A stretch of DNA of 64,000 nucleotides from Oscarella lobularis (lineage: Eukaryota; Porifera; Homoscleromorpha; Homosclerophorida; Oscarellidae): assembly GCF_947507565.1 (NCBI RefSeq), contig NC_089180.1:2170001-2234000 (forward strand). Reading direction: 5' to 3'. Each line of letters starts with the position of its first letter. Within the stretch, counting starts at the first letter, position 1. Below, one piece after another: positions 33,131-42,635 of this stretch. The position numbers and the translations under genes are program-made. The notes under the pieces were generated by a model. The model was given only the letters and a program-made list of their open reading frames with translations, had not been told where the DNA came from and ran no database searches.

Positions 33131-33726
33131 CTGTATGGAATGTGTGCTAGTCTATTACGCGTGTGGAACGGTCTGGAGAAAACAAGGAGGCTAAGTGGCG
33201 TCCGTCCACTATCTTACCGTACCTCTTCCTACCAGAGTCAATGCGACGATGATACCGATCATTGCGAAGGAAGTGAAAGAGCATCTGAGATGCATCGGTT
33301 CAGGGCTGTGTACTGCCTAGGTGAACGAGAGCGAGCGCCTAAATACGAATTCAGGACCACGACTCCACGGATCTTGCCTTACGTCAGAGAGGCGACCTTT
33401 CGCCTTGTGTACTGTACACTTCGTTGACGTCAAGTCACGACAGGATGTTGTGGGGTCAGTATATTTAGATCGTCAGTATATTACATCAATGTGTCGCTGT
33501 GTCGTCTCCACGTAGGCATTCGTCACAGTGAGACGTCATTGTGTCAAACTGATCTAAAATAGATTACAGTGTAACTTCGATGACAGGGTAACTAAAATAC
33601 CAGAGTATCGGGTAACTGTGATTACAAGGTTTGATTCTTCAAACCTTGTAATCACAGTTATCACAGGAAGAAAATCGCATATAAAGAGACTTAGAGAACA
33701 ACGAATCTCTGTAGTGTAATAAGTAC
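33131..33726. other. Non-coding, with perfect 22-bp hairpin
   Basis: No gene seen. A perfect inverted repeat with 22-bp arms and a TTCT loop lies at 33613-33660. Confidence 0.5.
33613..33660. repeat. Perfect 22-bp stem with 4-base loop
   Basis: Left arm TAACTGTGATTACAAG... at 33613-33634, loop TTCT, right arm its exact complement at 33639-33660. Too short for a typical animal pre-miRNA unless the flanks pair, but strong enough for a cruciform or RNA hairpin. Confidence 0.85.
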
Positions 33727-34209
33727 CTTTCTTCTGAAAACTCGCATTTCGACCCGTCGCTTCAGATGCACCGTTTCGACTTTGCTCGTGTACACGTCCT
33801 GCTTCTCTTCCTGCTCCCTTTCAGCTCCTGTAATAAAAAAATATTATATGGTATGTGGAACGATATCGAGAATTGCGACCGACTTTTAGGAGCGATCGAT
33901 GTCGTCGTCCTGCTCTCCGCGGCCTTGCTGTGGGTCTGCAAAGTTTATTATTGTTTTAGCCGTAAAGAAAACGACGCTCCTTTGCTATGATGATCGGACT
34001 CGCGTTCGCGCTCACCTTCTTCTCTTTCCTTGTTGACGAAACGGCGGCTGTGGCGGCGGCTGTGGCGGTGGAGCCGTTCGCCGTTGATCCAGCTTGCTTT
34101 TGTTTGTGAAGTTCTCGAAGTTCTCTTCGAATTGCAGCTCGTTCTTCGTACGTCGTCGCTTGTTCGAGCTGGAGAACGCGAAAGAGGGAATAGGAGACGT
34201 TTCGAAGCG
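33727..34209 (-). CDS. Smoothelin-type domain exon, partial
   Basis: On the minus strand, an acceptor (TACCATCGCCTAAG) at 34210 is followed by a 194-nt exon ending at 34016 before a strong GTGAGC donor. In the frame without stops it encodes LEQATTYEERAAIRRELRELHKQ, then a Ser/Thr/Ala stretch and KEKK. The TYEERxxIRxxLRELR pattern is the signature of the short smoothelin N-terminal domain of actin-associated proteins. A second strong acceptor (TTTTTTATTACAG) at 33828 opens a possible exon to 33727 encoding charged residues, but its phase does not match, so only the first exon is well supported. Other exons were not found, so this may be part of a longer gene or a relic. Confidence 0.45.
33766..33990 (+). 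CDS. Small ORF with two hydrophobic segments
   Basis: A 74-codon frame from an ATG. It has an N-terminal hydrophobic stretch (HVLLLFLLPFSSC) resembling a signal peptide and a second one (VVVLLSAALLWV) before a Cys/Tyr/Lys segment, so it could be a tiny membrane protein. It overlaps the possible minus-strand exon at 33727-33827, and no homologue is recognised. Either it is a genuine small gene or a chance frame. Confidence 0.25.
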   Translation: MHRFDFARVHVLLLFLLPFSSCNKKILYGMWNDIENCDRLLGAIDVVVLLSAALLWVCKVYYCFSRKENDAPLL

Positions 34210-34264
34210 CTTAGGCGATGGTAAAAGAGACCCCACTTTACTTTGGCTCTACAACAGGGTCAAA

Positions 34265-34362
34265 ATGAATGAATGAATGAATGAATGAATGAATGAATGA
34301 ATGAATGAATGAGAGTGAATGAATGAATGATTCGAACGAATGAATGAATGAATGAATGATAC
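34265..34362. repeat. (GAAT)n microsatellite
   Basis: About twenty GAAT/TGAA units with short interruptions (GAGTGAATG, TTCGAAC). Confidence 0.95.
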
Positions 34363-34907
34363 GTAATGAAGAAGGATTAAGAACAGGCTGGACAGAACTA
34401 GTTTGCCGGAAGTTGGTCGACCAATCAGAGACCAGTCAGTAGCATTCCAACTGCTCGTCTCTGATTCGCTAACAACCATAATCTGATTAACCGTTCAATG
34501 ATTGGAATGCGGAACGGTAACGAAGTTACCTTTCCTACGCGACGGCGGTAAGTCCGAAGTCTGTCGACGAGGCTTTTCCCACCCTCCTTCCCTTGCTGCT
34601 CGGGGGGCCGCACCCGCTTCTCCGTCCTTCGGACGTGACTCGCCGCTTGGGGGGCTCGGATTCGGCTTGGGCTAGAATCGAACCGACGTGATCAGCGGGG
34701 AGCCGGGCGGGAACACTCTCCCCTAGCGCGCGTTAGGCCCACTCAATGAAGTCGCGCAGCGAGGCATGCGCGGCTGCACGTTTTTTTTTCTCTGTCTCTC
34801 AACAACGCACTTCGGTGTTTTCGCTCTTCTTTCTTTTCGATGAACAATCGGCGACGATCCCCCCGCCCCTGGCCCAAGAGGGAGAGCGGACCCAACCATC
34901 ATGGTCG
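34363..34907. other. Non-coding flank of DIRS fragment
   Basis: No gene seen. GC content rises and a pyrimidine-rich tract precedes the DIRS-type ATG at 34908, resembling the leader of the DIRS element at 56.9 kb. Confidence 0.4.
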
Positions 34908-35250
34908 ATGGGTAACGCCGAATTCTCGCAGCTCCTAACGCTTGCTGCTGCCACCGGCGCGGCGCGGGCCTTGGCACAGCAAGTGGCGATCGGCCCGACG
35001 CAACCGGCTGCGCCAACCCGCGACGGAACGCTTGCACAGCGGGCGGAAACGGACGTCGGACAGAATACAGGTCGGCAAGTGGAGCGAGATCGCGCTCCCC
35101 AGCAAAATCGTGTCGGCGCTCGACGAGCTGGCGGAATCCGAACCCCGCTGGACGTCGGACAGTTGGAGAAGGCTCGTCGGCGCTATTTGAGCAATGGGGC
35201 TGGCGAGCGGCACAAGGAAGGCTTACTCCGCAGGACAACGCCGTTACCAG
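34908..35250 (+). pseudogene. DIRS-type retroelement scrap, gag start fused to recombinase
   Basis: The frame from ATG 34908 (MGNAEFSQLLTLAAATGA) matches the gag start of the DIRS element at 57.0 kb (MGQPELKMLLTAAVAAGA). Within 150 bp and after frame changes the sequence becomes the entry to the tyrosine recombinase: ALDELAESEPRW, then EKARRRYLSNG, paralleling ALDKLATADPVW and EVARRRYMNHG at 60.3 kb. The whole RT/RNase H region is missing. This is an internally deleted copy, which in turn is cut by a gypsy RT fragment. Confidence 0.75.
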
Positions 35251-35253
35251 GCG

Positions 35254-35848
35254 ACTGGGCAACACCTATCGTGGCGCCGCCCAAATCAGATGGGGCCGTG
35301 AGAGTATGTGGAGATTTTAAAGTGACAGTGAATCCGGTGCTAGACATTGACGACTACCCACTACCCAAGATTGAAGAGATATTCGCTAATTTAAATGGTG
35401 GCACAACGTTCAGCGTTCTTGACCTAATTAAAGAGTGGGTATTTACAAATGGAACTGGACGAAGGATCTAGGAAATTTATGACCATCACGACACACAAAG
35501 GCCTATATGAATACCAACGGCTGCCGTTTGGGGTAGCATCTGCCCCGGCGATTTGGCAACGCGCTATGGACCAGGTACTCCAAGGGTTACCTAACGTTCA
35601 ATGCTACTTGGATGACATAATAGTTTCGGGAAAGACAGTCGATGATCACTTGCAATCGCTTAATGCGGTTTTGGATCGATTACAGTATCATGGGTTGCGT
35701 GTAAATCGAGCAAAATGCCGTTTCTTGTTACCCTCGGTGGAATACTGCGGTCATGTTATTAGCGCCGACGGGTTGCAACAATCACCAAAAAACCTGGCTG
35801 TCCAAGAGATGCCGCCTCCGGCGAATGTTACACAACTGCGGTCGCCCA
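35254..35848 (+). pseudogene. Ty3/gypsy reverse transcriptase fragment
   Basis: The fragment encodes RT blocks in order: WATPIVAPPKSDGAVRVCGDFKVTVN, DDYPLPKIEEIFANL, then after a frame break near 35435 GLYEYQRLPFGVASAPAIWQ, the active site YLDDIIVSG, and RAKCRFLLPSVEYCGHVIS. It belongs to a different gypsy lineage from the copies at 5 and 45 kb (YLDD rather than LMDD or VADD). It ends abruptly at PPANVTQLRS where a minus-strand Helitron helicase fragment begins. Dead. Confidence 0.88.
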
Positions 35849-35849
35849 A

Positions 35850-36480
35850 AGAAGCTTAGAGGATTTTAGTGAAGCGCTTATTTCGTCGGCTCTAGTTCCT
35901 CGGGGTATAATAGGCAGTGTTTGGCAAAAGTCTCCCGCTAGGACCAATAGCTTACCTCCCATGAGGAGATCGTTGTTAAGCAAATCTTGTAAAGTAGTGT
36001 TTAGTTCTTCAAAGGCGTTTTTGTGGGACATTGTGCATTCGTCCCACACAATGACTTTCGCGCGCCTGAGGAGTTCAGCTCGGGATGTACGTTTGCTAAT
36101 GTTGCACGTCGGATTTTCAATATTATTTAGGTCGAGGGGGAGTTTAAAATGTAGAATGGGCTGTTTTACCACCCGTTAGTAATGTAGCAGCAATTCCTGA
36201 AGAGGCGACGGCAATCGCTATTTGACGCTGTGCGCGAATATGAGCAAGAAAGAGATTGAGCAAAAAGGTCTTTCCTGTTCCTCCGGGAGCATCGAGAAAT
36301 ATAATGATTCCTGTAGGACTTTGTGCGAGTTGCGAAAGACGTTCAAACGCGTGTCGTTGATCGGAAGAGAGCATAGGTATTCTTTGTTTTATTGTTTGCT
36401 GCAGTGACTCTATGTCGTAAGAGTACTCGATTGCTATTTCTCTAGGCAGGTCGTCTATGGTCGGTTGTGATCTCTCGGGT
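35850..36480 (-). pseudogene. Helitron PIF1 helicase fragment
   Basis: On the minus strand this has LPREIAIEYSYD, Walker [38 protein letters not shown], then after a frame change AKVIVWDECTMSH and LAGDFCQTLPI. It ends at SLKSSKLLW, fused head-on to the gypsy RT fragment. It is closest to the helicase at 43 kb. The motif III block reads GDFCQTLP instead of GDFRQTLP. It lies in opposite orientation to the Helitron at 37.4 kb, with a satellite array between them. Confidence 0.9.
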
Positions 36481-36484
36481 GCTG

Positions 36485-37020
36485 GTATATATGCAGAGAT
36501 ACATACGCTGCAAGCAGGGAATGGTACACTGTGAATTGCACTATGCACAGTATGCAGTAAACTCAGGGGTAAAACGTGCATCAGGGACACATACCCTGCA
36601 AGCAGGGCATGGTACCCTGCGAATTGCACTATGCGGTAAACTCAGGGGGAAAACATGCATCAGGGATACATACCCTGCAAGCAGGGCATGGTACACTGTG
36701 AATTGCACTATGCGGTATTAAACTCAGGCGAAAAACATGCATCAGGGATACATACCCTGCAAGCAGGGAATGGTACACTGTGAATTGCACTAAGCACAGT
36801 ATGAGGAAACTCAGGGGGAAAACGTGCATCAGGGATACATACCCTGCAAGCAGGAAGTGGTACAGTGTCAATTGCACAAAAACATGCATCAGTGATACGT
36901 ACTCTGCAAGCAGGGAATGGTACACTGCGAATTCCACTATGCGGTAAACTTAATTAACTCAGGGGGGAAACATGCATCAGGGATACACGTATTGCAAGGG
37001 CAGGGCACTCTACCAGGAGT
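36485..37020. repeat. ~100-bp satellite with CCCTGCAAGCAGGG palindrome
   Basis: Six to seven imperfect tandem units, each about 70-110 bp, with a constant core CATACCCTGCAAGCAGGG, then GGTACACTGTGAATTGCACTA and ACTCAGGGGGAAAACATGCATCA. One isolated core copy recurs at 37331-37372, right at the start of the next Helitron fragment. The central palindrome could form a 6-bp stem. Confidence 0.92.
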
Positions 37021-37384
37021 TGCTGGAACCTCGCAGCGAGGTCGCTTTCGCGCGGAAGAAGCCATGGAAAAACGGAAAGACAAAGGAAGATGGCGGCGGA
37101 GAAAATATGCATAGCGCACTCTAAGGCGATTCGAATTGGGGTGAAACGCGACTTCACGGCGGCGATTGCTCGATTCGGACCGGTAGAGAACCCGCGCGAG
37201 ACGTCGCGTTTGGAATTCCGGCGCGATCGGCGGCTCGGAAAAGCGACGGCGGAGGAGGATCCGCGGCGGGGTTCCCGACGATCGCGCGTTCAATCGATCG
37301 CGCGGAAGGGCGTTCGAAGCGCAGCGGCGCCAGGGATACATACCCTGCAAGCAGGGCATGGTACTTAGTGAATTGCAACAATCG
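37021..37384. other. GC-rich spacer, no gene
   Basis: A GC-rich segment with short frames without motifs, ending in a single satellite core. It separates the satellite from Helitron coding sequence. Confidence 0.4.
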
Positions 37385-40013
37385 CCAAGCACATGATCCA
37401 CGGACCTTGCGGCCGACTCCTTGCATGAAAGACGGCCAATGCACCAAACACTATCCAAGAGAGTTTTTGCGCGAGACCATCACATCACTCAACGGTTATC
37501 CCCTATACCGACGCCGATCTCCAGAAGACGGTGGAGTAGAAACGACAATAGGCAGATTTCACGTTGACAACAGGTGGGTCGTTCCCTACAGTCCATTTCT
37601 ATCTCGCACTTTCGACTGCCACGTGAACGTCGAATACTGCAGGTCCATTTGCGCCCTGAAATACCTAATGGCCTACTTGAACAAAGGCAAAGACAAAGCT
37701 GTCGTCGGCTTGGCAAATCAGCACAGAAACGACGAAATCCTGCGCTACCAAATAGCGAGATACATTAGTACAAACGAAGGCTTCTGGCGCATGTTGCAAT
37801 TTCCTATTCACGACCACTTTCCAGCAGTCGAACAACTTCAGGTCCACTTGGAAAACGGTCAGAGAACGCTGTTCAACGTTGAGAACGCCCCGGACCGTGC
37901 AGCAGAACCTCCTGCTACGACGTTGACAGGTTTCTTCCAACTCTGCGCTTCCGACGATTTTGCCAAAACTCTACTGTACATCGACGTTCCACGATACTAC
38001 AGATGGGTGAAGAAAAAGTGGCAGAGAAGAATACAAGGTCACCTCGTGCCCGAAACTGACGGCATCAGAAAGTCAACAACTTTAGGGCGCATTTACACGA
38101 TTCATCCCAAAAACACCGAATGCTATCTTTTGCGACTTCTTTTGCTTCACGTTCGAGGACCGACGTCTTTTGCAGACTTACGAACAGTAGATGGCACCGT
38201 TTTTGAAACCTACGCCGAAGCGTGTCGGGAACGCGGACTTTTGGCTGACGATCAGCATTGCACTCACGGAAGCCATGCACGGTCACCGATCGTCCTTACA
38301 AAATTCGCGACATGTTTGCCATCATGCTTCACATGTGCGAAATTTCCGATCCTCTTCGTCTATGGGAACAACACAAAGAAGCGATGGCCCCAGATTTCCT
38401 CCGAACTCTTCGCAGACGCGCAAACGACGACACGCTACCGTACACTGACGCAATTTTCAACCGAGCTCTACTTTGCATCGAGAACAAGCTCCTTTCGTTT
38501 CTTGGAGGAAAACCTCTTAGCGATTATCATTTGCCCAGTCCTGATCGCTCTTCTGAACAAGACGACAGCCTTCCTAGAGAAATTGCTGCTGAATACTCCT
38601 ATAACAACGCTGAAATGCAGGAACGACTCACAAGAAACGAACTCTCACTCACCGAAGAGCAAAGACACATTTACGAAGAATTACTTGCCTACGCCGCTCG
38701 AGGTCCCGACGATTCTATCATTTTCCTCGATGCGCCAGGAGGAACAGGAAAAACCTATTTACTCAATCTTTTCCTAGATAAGATACGATCACAAGGGGAA
38801 ATCGCTCTCGCAGTCGCCTCTTCGGGAATCGCAGCAACTCTCCTCACTGGCGGCAAGACGGCCCACTCTGTTTTTAAACTTCCCTTAGACATCAGTCGTT
38901 ACGAGCGTCCCACTTGCACCATTCAGAAGAACACTGCGCGATCGCGACTTCTCTCCCTCGCCAAAGTCGTAGTGTGGGACGAATGCACCATGGCCCACAA
39001 GAAAGCGCTCGAAGCATTAGACAGATCCCTTCGTGATATTCGCAACAACGAAACGCTCATGGGCGGTCTGCCTCTAATACTGGCCGGAGACTTTAGACAA
39101 ACGCTGCCTGTCATAGCAAAAGGAACCAAGGCCGACGAGATAGGCGCATGCCTCAAATACTCGCGCTCCATTTGGCCTAAAGTTCGAACCATGCGTTTGA
39201 CAACGAACATGAGAGTCCATCTGTATGGAGACCGCGAGTCAGGCTCTTATGAACAGTTACTCCTGCAAATCGGCAATGGAACGATTCCCACCGACCCTAA
39301 AGACGGTCTCATCAACGTATACCTTGCGGCACAGTCGTCCAATCACCAAACGAACTCATACAAGCCGTTTTTCCTCAACTTCACGAGCGATACAAAGACA
39401 CCGCCTGGCTTGGCGAACGCGCCATTCTCGCTCCTCGAAATGACGCCGTCAATCAAATAAACGACACTATGCTCCAGCTCATACCAGACAACGAAAAGGT
39501 TTATCTCGCCGTTGATACGACTATGGAACCAGACGATGCAGTCAACTATCCAACCGAAGTTCTTAATTCCCTAAATCCCCCGGTCTTCCTGCGTACACTT
39601 TAGCTCTAAAAGTCGGTGCTCCTATTATGCTCCTGCGAAACATCGACGCCCCGAAACTGTGCAACGGAACGAAGTTGACCGTTACGCGACTCTGCCCCAA
39701 CGTTATAGAGGCGACAATTTGCAATAGACAGTACGCAGGCGAAAGTGTATTTATTCCGCGCATTCCCCTAATTCCGTCCGATTCCACCGTTCCGTTCAAG
39801 AGACTGCAGTTTCCCGTCAGGCTGTCCTTCGCAATGACCATAAACAAGTCGCAGGGACAGACATTAAAGACGGTAGGTCTCAGTCTTCAGACAAAATGCT
39901 TTGCTCACGGCCAATTTTACGTGGCCTGCTCGCGTGTAAGTTCTCCTACTAATTTGTACGTCCTGACAGAATCACCCAAAACAGCAAACGTAGTCTATCA
40001 CGAAGTGCTTTAG
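37385..40013 (+). pseudogene. Helitron RepHel, C-terminal Rep and full helicase
   Basis: Coding sequence begins just after the HUH motif would have occurred (KHMIHGPCG) and continues with CMKDGQCTKHYPREF, NGYPLYRRR, the tyrosine-motif region YLMAYLNKG, ARYISTNEGFWRM and the Helitron linker. The helicase follows: Walker [13 protein letters not shown] near 38750, [57 protein letters not shown] and [10 protein letters not shown]. Stop at 40011-40013. There are frame changes near 38265, 39330 and 39590. The HUH nuclease half is absent, replaced by satellite DNA. The best-preserved Helitron helicase in the window apart from the one at 43 kb, but not functional. Confidence 0.92.
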
Positions 40014-40076
40014 CCCGACGTACCTTCCCCCTTCCCTAACCCCAACCTACGTACCTTATCCTACGCCTCGAAAGAG

Positions 40077-40204
40077 GCCAACATTTTTGGGCCACGTGGC
40101 GTACGGACCTCCCCGTGGTGTGGCCTGGGTAACGCCGACACGTACGCCATTAAGTAAGCAATCAATTTAAAACCGAACCCGGGCGAAGCCGGGTATTCAG
40201 CTAG
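40077..40204 (+). mobile_element. Helitron 3' terminus (subterminal block, hairpin, CTAG)
   Basis: Downstream of the helicase stop, a block starting CCAACATTTTTGGGCCACGT is shared with the element at 44.4 kb. A hairpin ACCCGGGCGAAGCCGGGT at 40177-40194 lies six bases before CTAG (40201-40204), followed by T in host DNA. A hairpin plus CTRR before an A/T insertion point is the hallmark of Helitron 3' ends, where Rep terminates strand transfer. Confidence 0.85.
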
Positions 40205-40813
40205 TCTCCACCGGCAGGGCGGACTTTCAAAGGCGCATGATCAAGCATCAATGAATAGTAGCCAATAATAGTTTATCTGTTTGCGCATGCACGAGTCCCT
40301 ACCAATTAGGTTATTGCTACGTTTTCCCTGATGACTATGTCTCACAAAATGGCTTTGGATAAGGTCAATACGCAATGGATAAGCTTTAGGAACAAAGCTT
40401 CGATTTAAGGTCCGACGAATTTTTAATTAGGGGGGGACAGTTTTCGAGGAGAGCGTGTTGAAATTTTTGAACGCGCATTAAAGCAAAATTTTGTGCAAAT
40501 CCCCACTCAGACATAAGCATTAGGGTGTTATAAATCCATGGCAATGTTAGGAGAGGCGCTAAATATTTTCGCTTTTTATTTATTTGGTCTCATGTTGCAG
40601 CTGTCGACCATCCGCGCGCAATTTTTGCCTTTGTGCGGGTAGTTTCTCTACCTCAAACGCATGTGCGATCGGGAGATTACTAAAAGATCTAATAGTTTTG
40701 AGCGAAATAGTTTTCGTTATGCAGATCGGTAATCGCATTTTACAGGACTTCCCCCCTGCGTATTCGCAGACGTAGTCCGTCAGCGAATTGTTGCGCATCC
40801 CTTCTACAGTAGT
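40205..40813. other. Host flank, no gene seen
   Basis: No coding sequence recognised. An eventual promoter or upstream exon of the bHLH gene could lie here, but nothing specific is visible. Confidence 0.35.
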
Positions 40814-40820
40814 CTTACAT

Positions 40821-41885
40821 CATAGATATTAGAGAGAGAGGGATTGGCAACTCCCGTTTGTCACGTGACTTTTCGTATGGTAGTTACGTTTGTACCCGTA
40901 TGCGATCGAGGAAACCACGGCAAAATAGGAGATAAAATAGGAAGAAGTGCTTCCCACGTTACTGGAAGTGTACTAAGGAATAGAAACATTGGCCGCCATG
41001 CAGTTTTCTGTCGCTAGAGCCGGTAGAATCGATCCGAGAGCACGCGATCATCTGCGACAGGGTTGCCTCCCTCCCGATCCAATTTTCGGGGTTCTCGGCC
41101 TAACCATCTTATGCCTATATAGTTTCTACATGCGGTAGGCGTATTTTTTACCAAATCGAAGAACGCTTCGATGTAGGAGCTCCTTTTTTGTGCGTAGGAG
41201 GTGCCTCAACTGTGACAGGGTTGCGAATTCCTGTGTAGTAGCTAGCGTCCATCACTGTTTTGGAGTGTGTTTAGCAGGGATTCTTACATGCGGTAGGCAT
41301 AATTGTTTTTCGGCAGGCCTCGTGGATCTCCTCAACGTTATATCCAAACTTTAGAGTTTCAGTCATTTCTGTACTCTGCAGCAAACAATTATGCCTACAG
41401 CATGTAAGAATCCCTGCTAAACACACTCCAAAACACTGATGGACGCTAGCTACTACACAGGAAGTCGCAACCCTGTCACTTCTTCTAGTATCCGTGCCCT
41501 GTCGCAGTTGAGGCACCTCCTACGCACAAAAAAGGAGCTCCTACATCGAAGCGTTCTTCGATTTGGTAAAAAATACGCCTACCGCATGTAGAAACTATAT
41601 AGGCATAAGATGGTTAGGCCGAGAACCCCGAAAATTGGATCGAGAGGGAGGCAACCCTGTCGCAGATGATCACGAGATGATCGCGTACACAGGCTCTAGG
41701 GACAGAAAACTGCATGGCGGCCACTGTTTCTATTCCTTAGTACACTTCCAGTAACGTGGGAAGCACTTCTTCCTATTTTATCTCCTATTTTGCCGTGGTT
41801 TCCTCGAACGCTTACGGGTACAAACGTAAATAGGGTCACGAAAAGTCACGTGACAAACGGGAGTTGCCAATCACTAATATCTATG
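40821..41885. mobile_element. Fold-back transposon, ~490-bp inverted arms
   Basis: A 1065-bp near-palindrome: left arm 40821-41309, loop about 41310-41382, right arm to 41885. Ends are CATAGATATTAG and its complement. CTTACAT stands directly outside both ends (40814-40820 and 41886-41892; the match extends to CTTACATCA, 9 bp, if the element starts at TAGATATT). Long arms and a 7-9 bp duplication suggest a Mutator-like or similar fold-back MITE. The right arm has an extra block of about 25 bp near 41478. No coding capacity. Its right end lies 18 bp from the bHLH start codon. Confidence 0.92.
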
Positions 41886-41903
41886 CTTACATCACAGGCT
41901 AAC

Positions 41904-42425
41904 ATGAGTGGACGTCACGCGAACGGTGATACCGGATCGCTTTCCCCTAGAACGGACACGTCGATCGACGCGACGGCCTCGCTATGCTCGTCGAAGCGCA
42001 AGGCGAAGCGTGCCGAACGACGCGGAATGCCGTCGTCGCTGACGGCGAATGATCGCGAGCGCGATCGCAGGCATTCGACGATCAAGGCGTTCAAGACGCT
42101 GAAGAATTCGCTTCCCTTCATACCGCCTGATACAAAATTGTCGAAAATTCGCACGCTACGCTACGCCATCAGGTACATCTCTCATCTCAGCCAGGAACTC
42201 GGCATCGACGTCGTTGTCGCCGATGCGGCCACCGAAGCGACGAAACGGCCGTTGCCCTGCGATGGGAAGGTCGGATTCGGCGGCGTTGCGACGACGCCCT
42301 ATGCCATGCCCTATGCCTATCACACCGCTCCGCGATTCCGGGTGTCTGGCAGCGATCAGTTTCCGGCCTCGTACGCGCAGCCCGGGAATTTTCCCGCGAT
42401 ACATCAAGTCGTGCATCACTGCTGA
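41904..42425 (+). CDS. Class A bHLH transcription factor
   Basis: A 173-codon intact frame. A basic stretch (KRKAKRAERRG) precedes the bHLH domain at about residues 52-106: TANDRERDRRHSTIKAF, loop PFIPPDTKLSK, second helix IRTLRYAIRYISHL. The NDRERDRR basic region and KLSKIxTLRxAIxYI second helix are of the Atonal/Twist/Hand/PTF1 superclass that binds E-boxes as dimers with E-proteins. The C-terminus is short, with a Tyr/Pro-rich region. I chose ATG 41904 because the open frame upstream enters a fold-back transposon; a CACAG acceptor at 41897 hints at a 5' leader intron. The subfamily cannot be fixed by eye. Confidence 0.88.
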   Translation: MSGRHANGDTGSLSPRTDTSIDATASLCSSKRKAKRAERRGMPSSLTANDRERDRRHSTIKAFKTLKNSLPFIPPDTKLSKIRTLRYAIRYISHLSQELGIDVVVADAATEATKRPLPCDGKVGFGGVATTPYAMPYAYHTAPRFRVSGSDQFPASYAQPGNFPAIHQVVHHC

Positions 42426-42635
42426 TCGCTCTCGTGTTACCCCGGGCCCGCGCACGAAGCGACTTTTCTTTTCAGTCAGCAGGCTGCAGCTATTTTCGAT
42501 TTTTGAGTTGTTGGTGTAGATGTATCGAGCTAATTGAGTTAAGCTGTCCTAAGGCGGCCAAAGATCGGCAAGATGGCGCAGTCCAGTCCTAATTCTTAGC
42601 GCGCGCTCGGACCCTTAGCGTCTTTTGAGTATAGA
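42426..42635. other. bHLH 3' flank
   Basis: Presumed 3' untranslated and flanking DNA of the bHLH gene up to the CTAG terminus of the next element. No canonical AATAAA is obvious. Confidence 0.4.

Noticed and set aside
33766-33990. Signal-peptide protein as a confident gene
   Set aside because: Overlaps a possible minus-strand exon, is very short and has no recognised homologue; kept only as a low-confidence feature.
36485-37020. CRISPR-like array
   Set aside because: Units are adjacent and imperfect with no unique spacers, the genome is eukaryotic, and no cas genes are present.
41790-41903. Longer bHLH protein starting at 41790
   Set aside because: The extra 38 codons lie mostly within the right arm of the fold-back transposon; ATG 41904 is the first start in host sequence.
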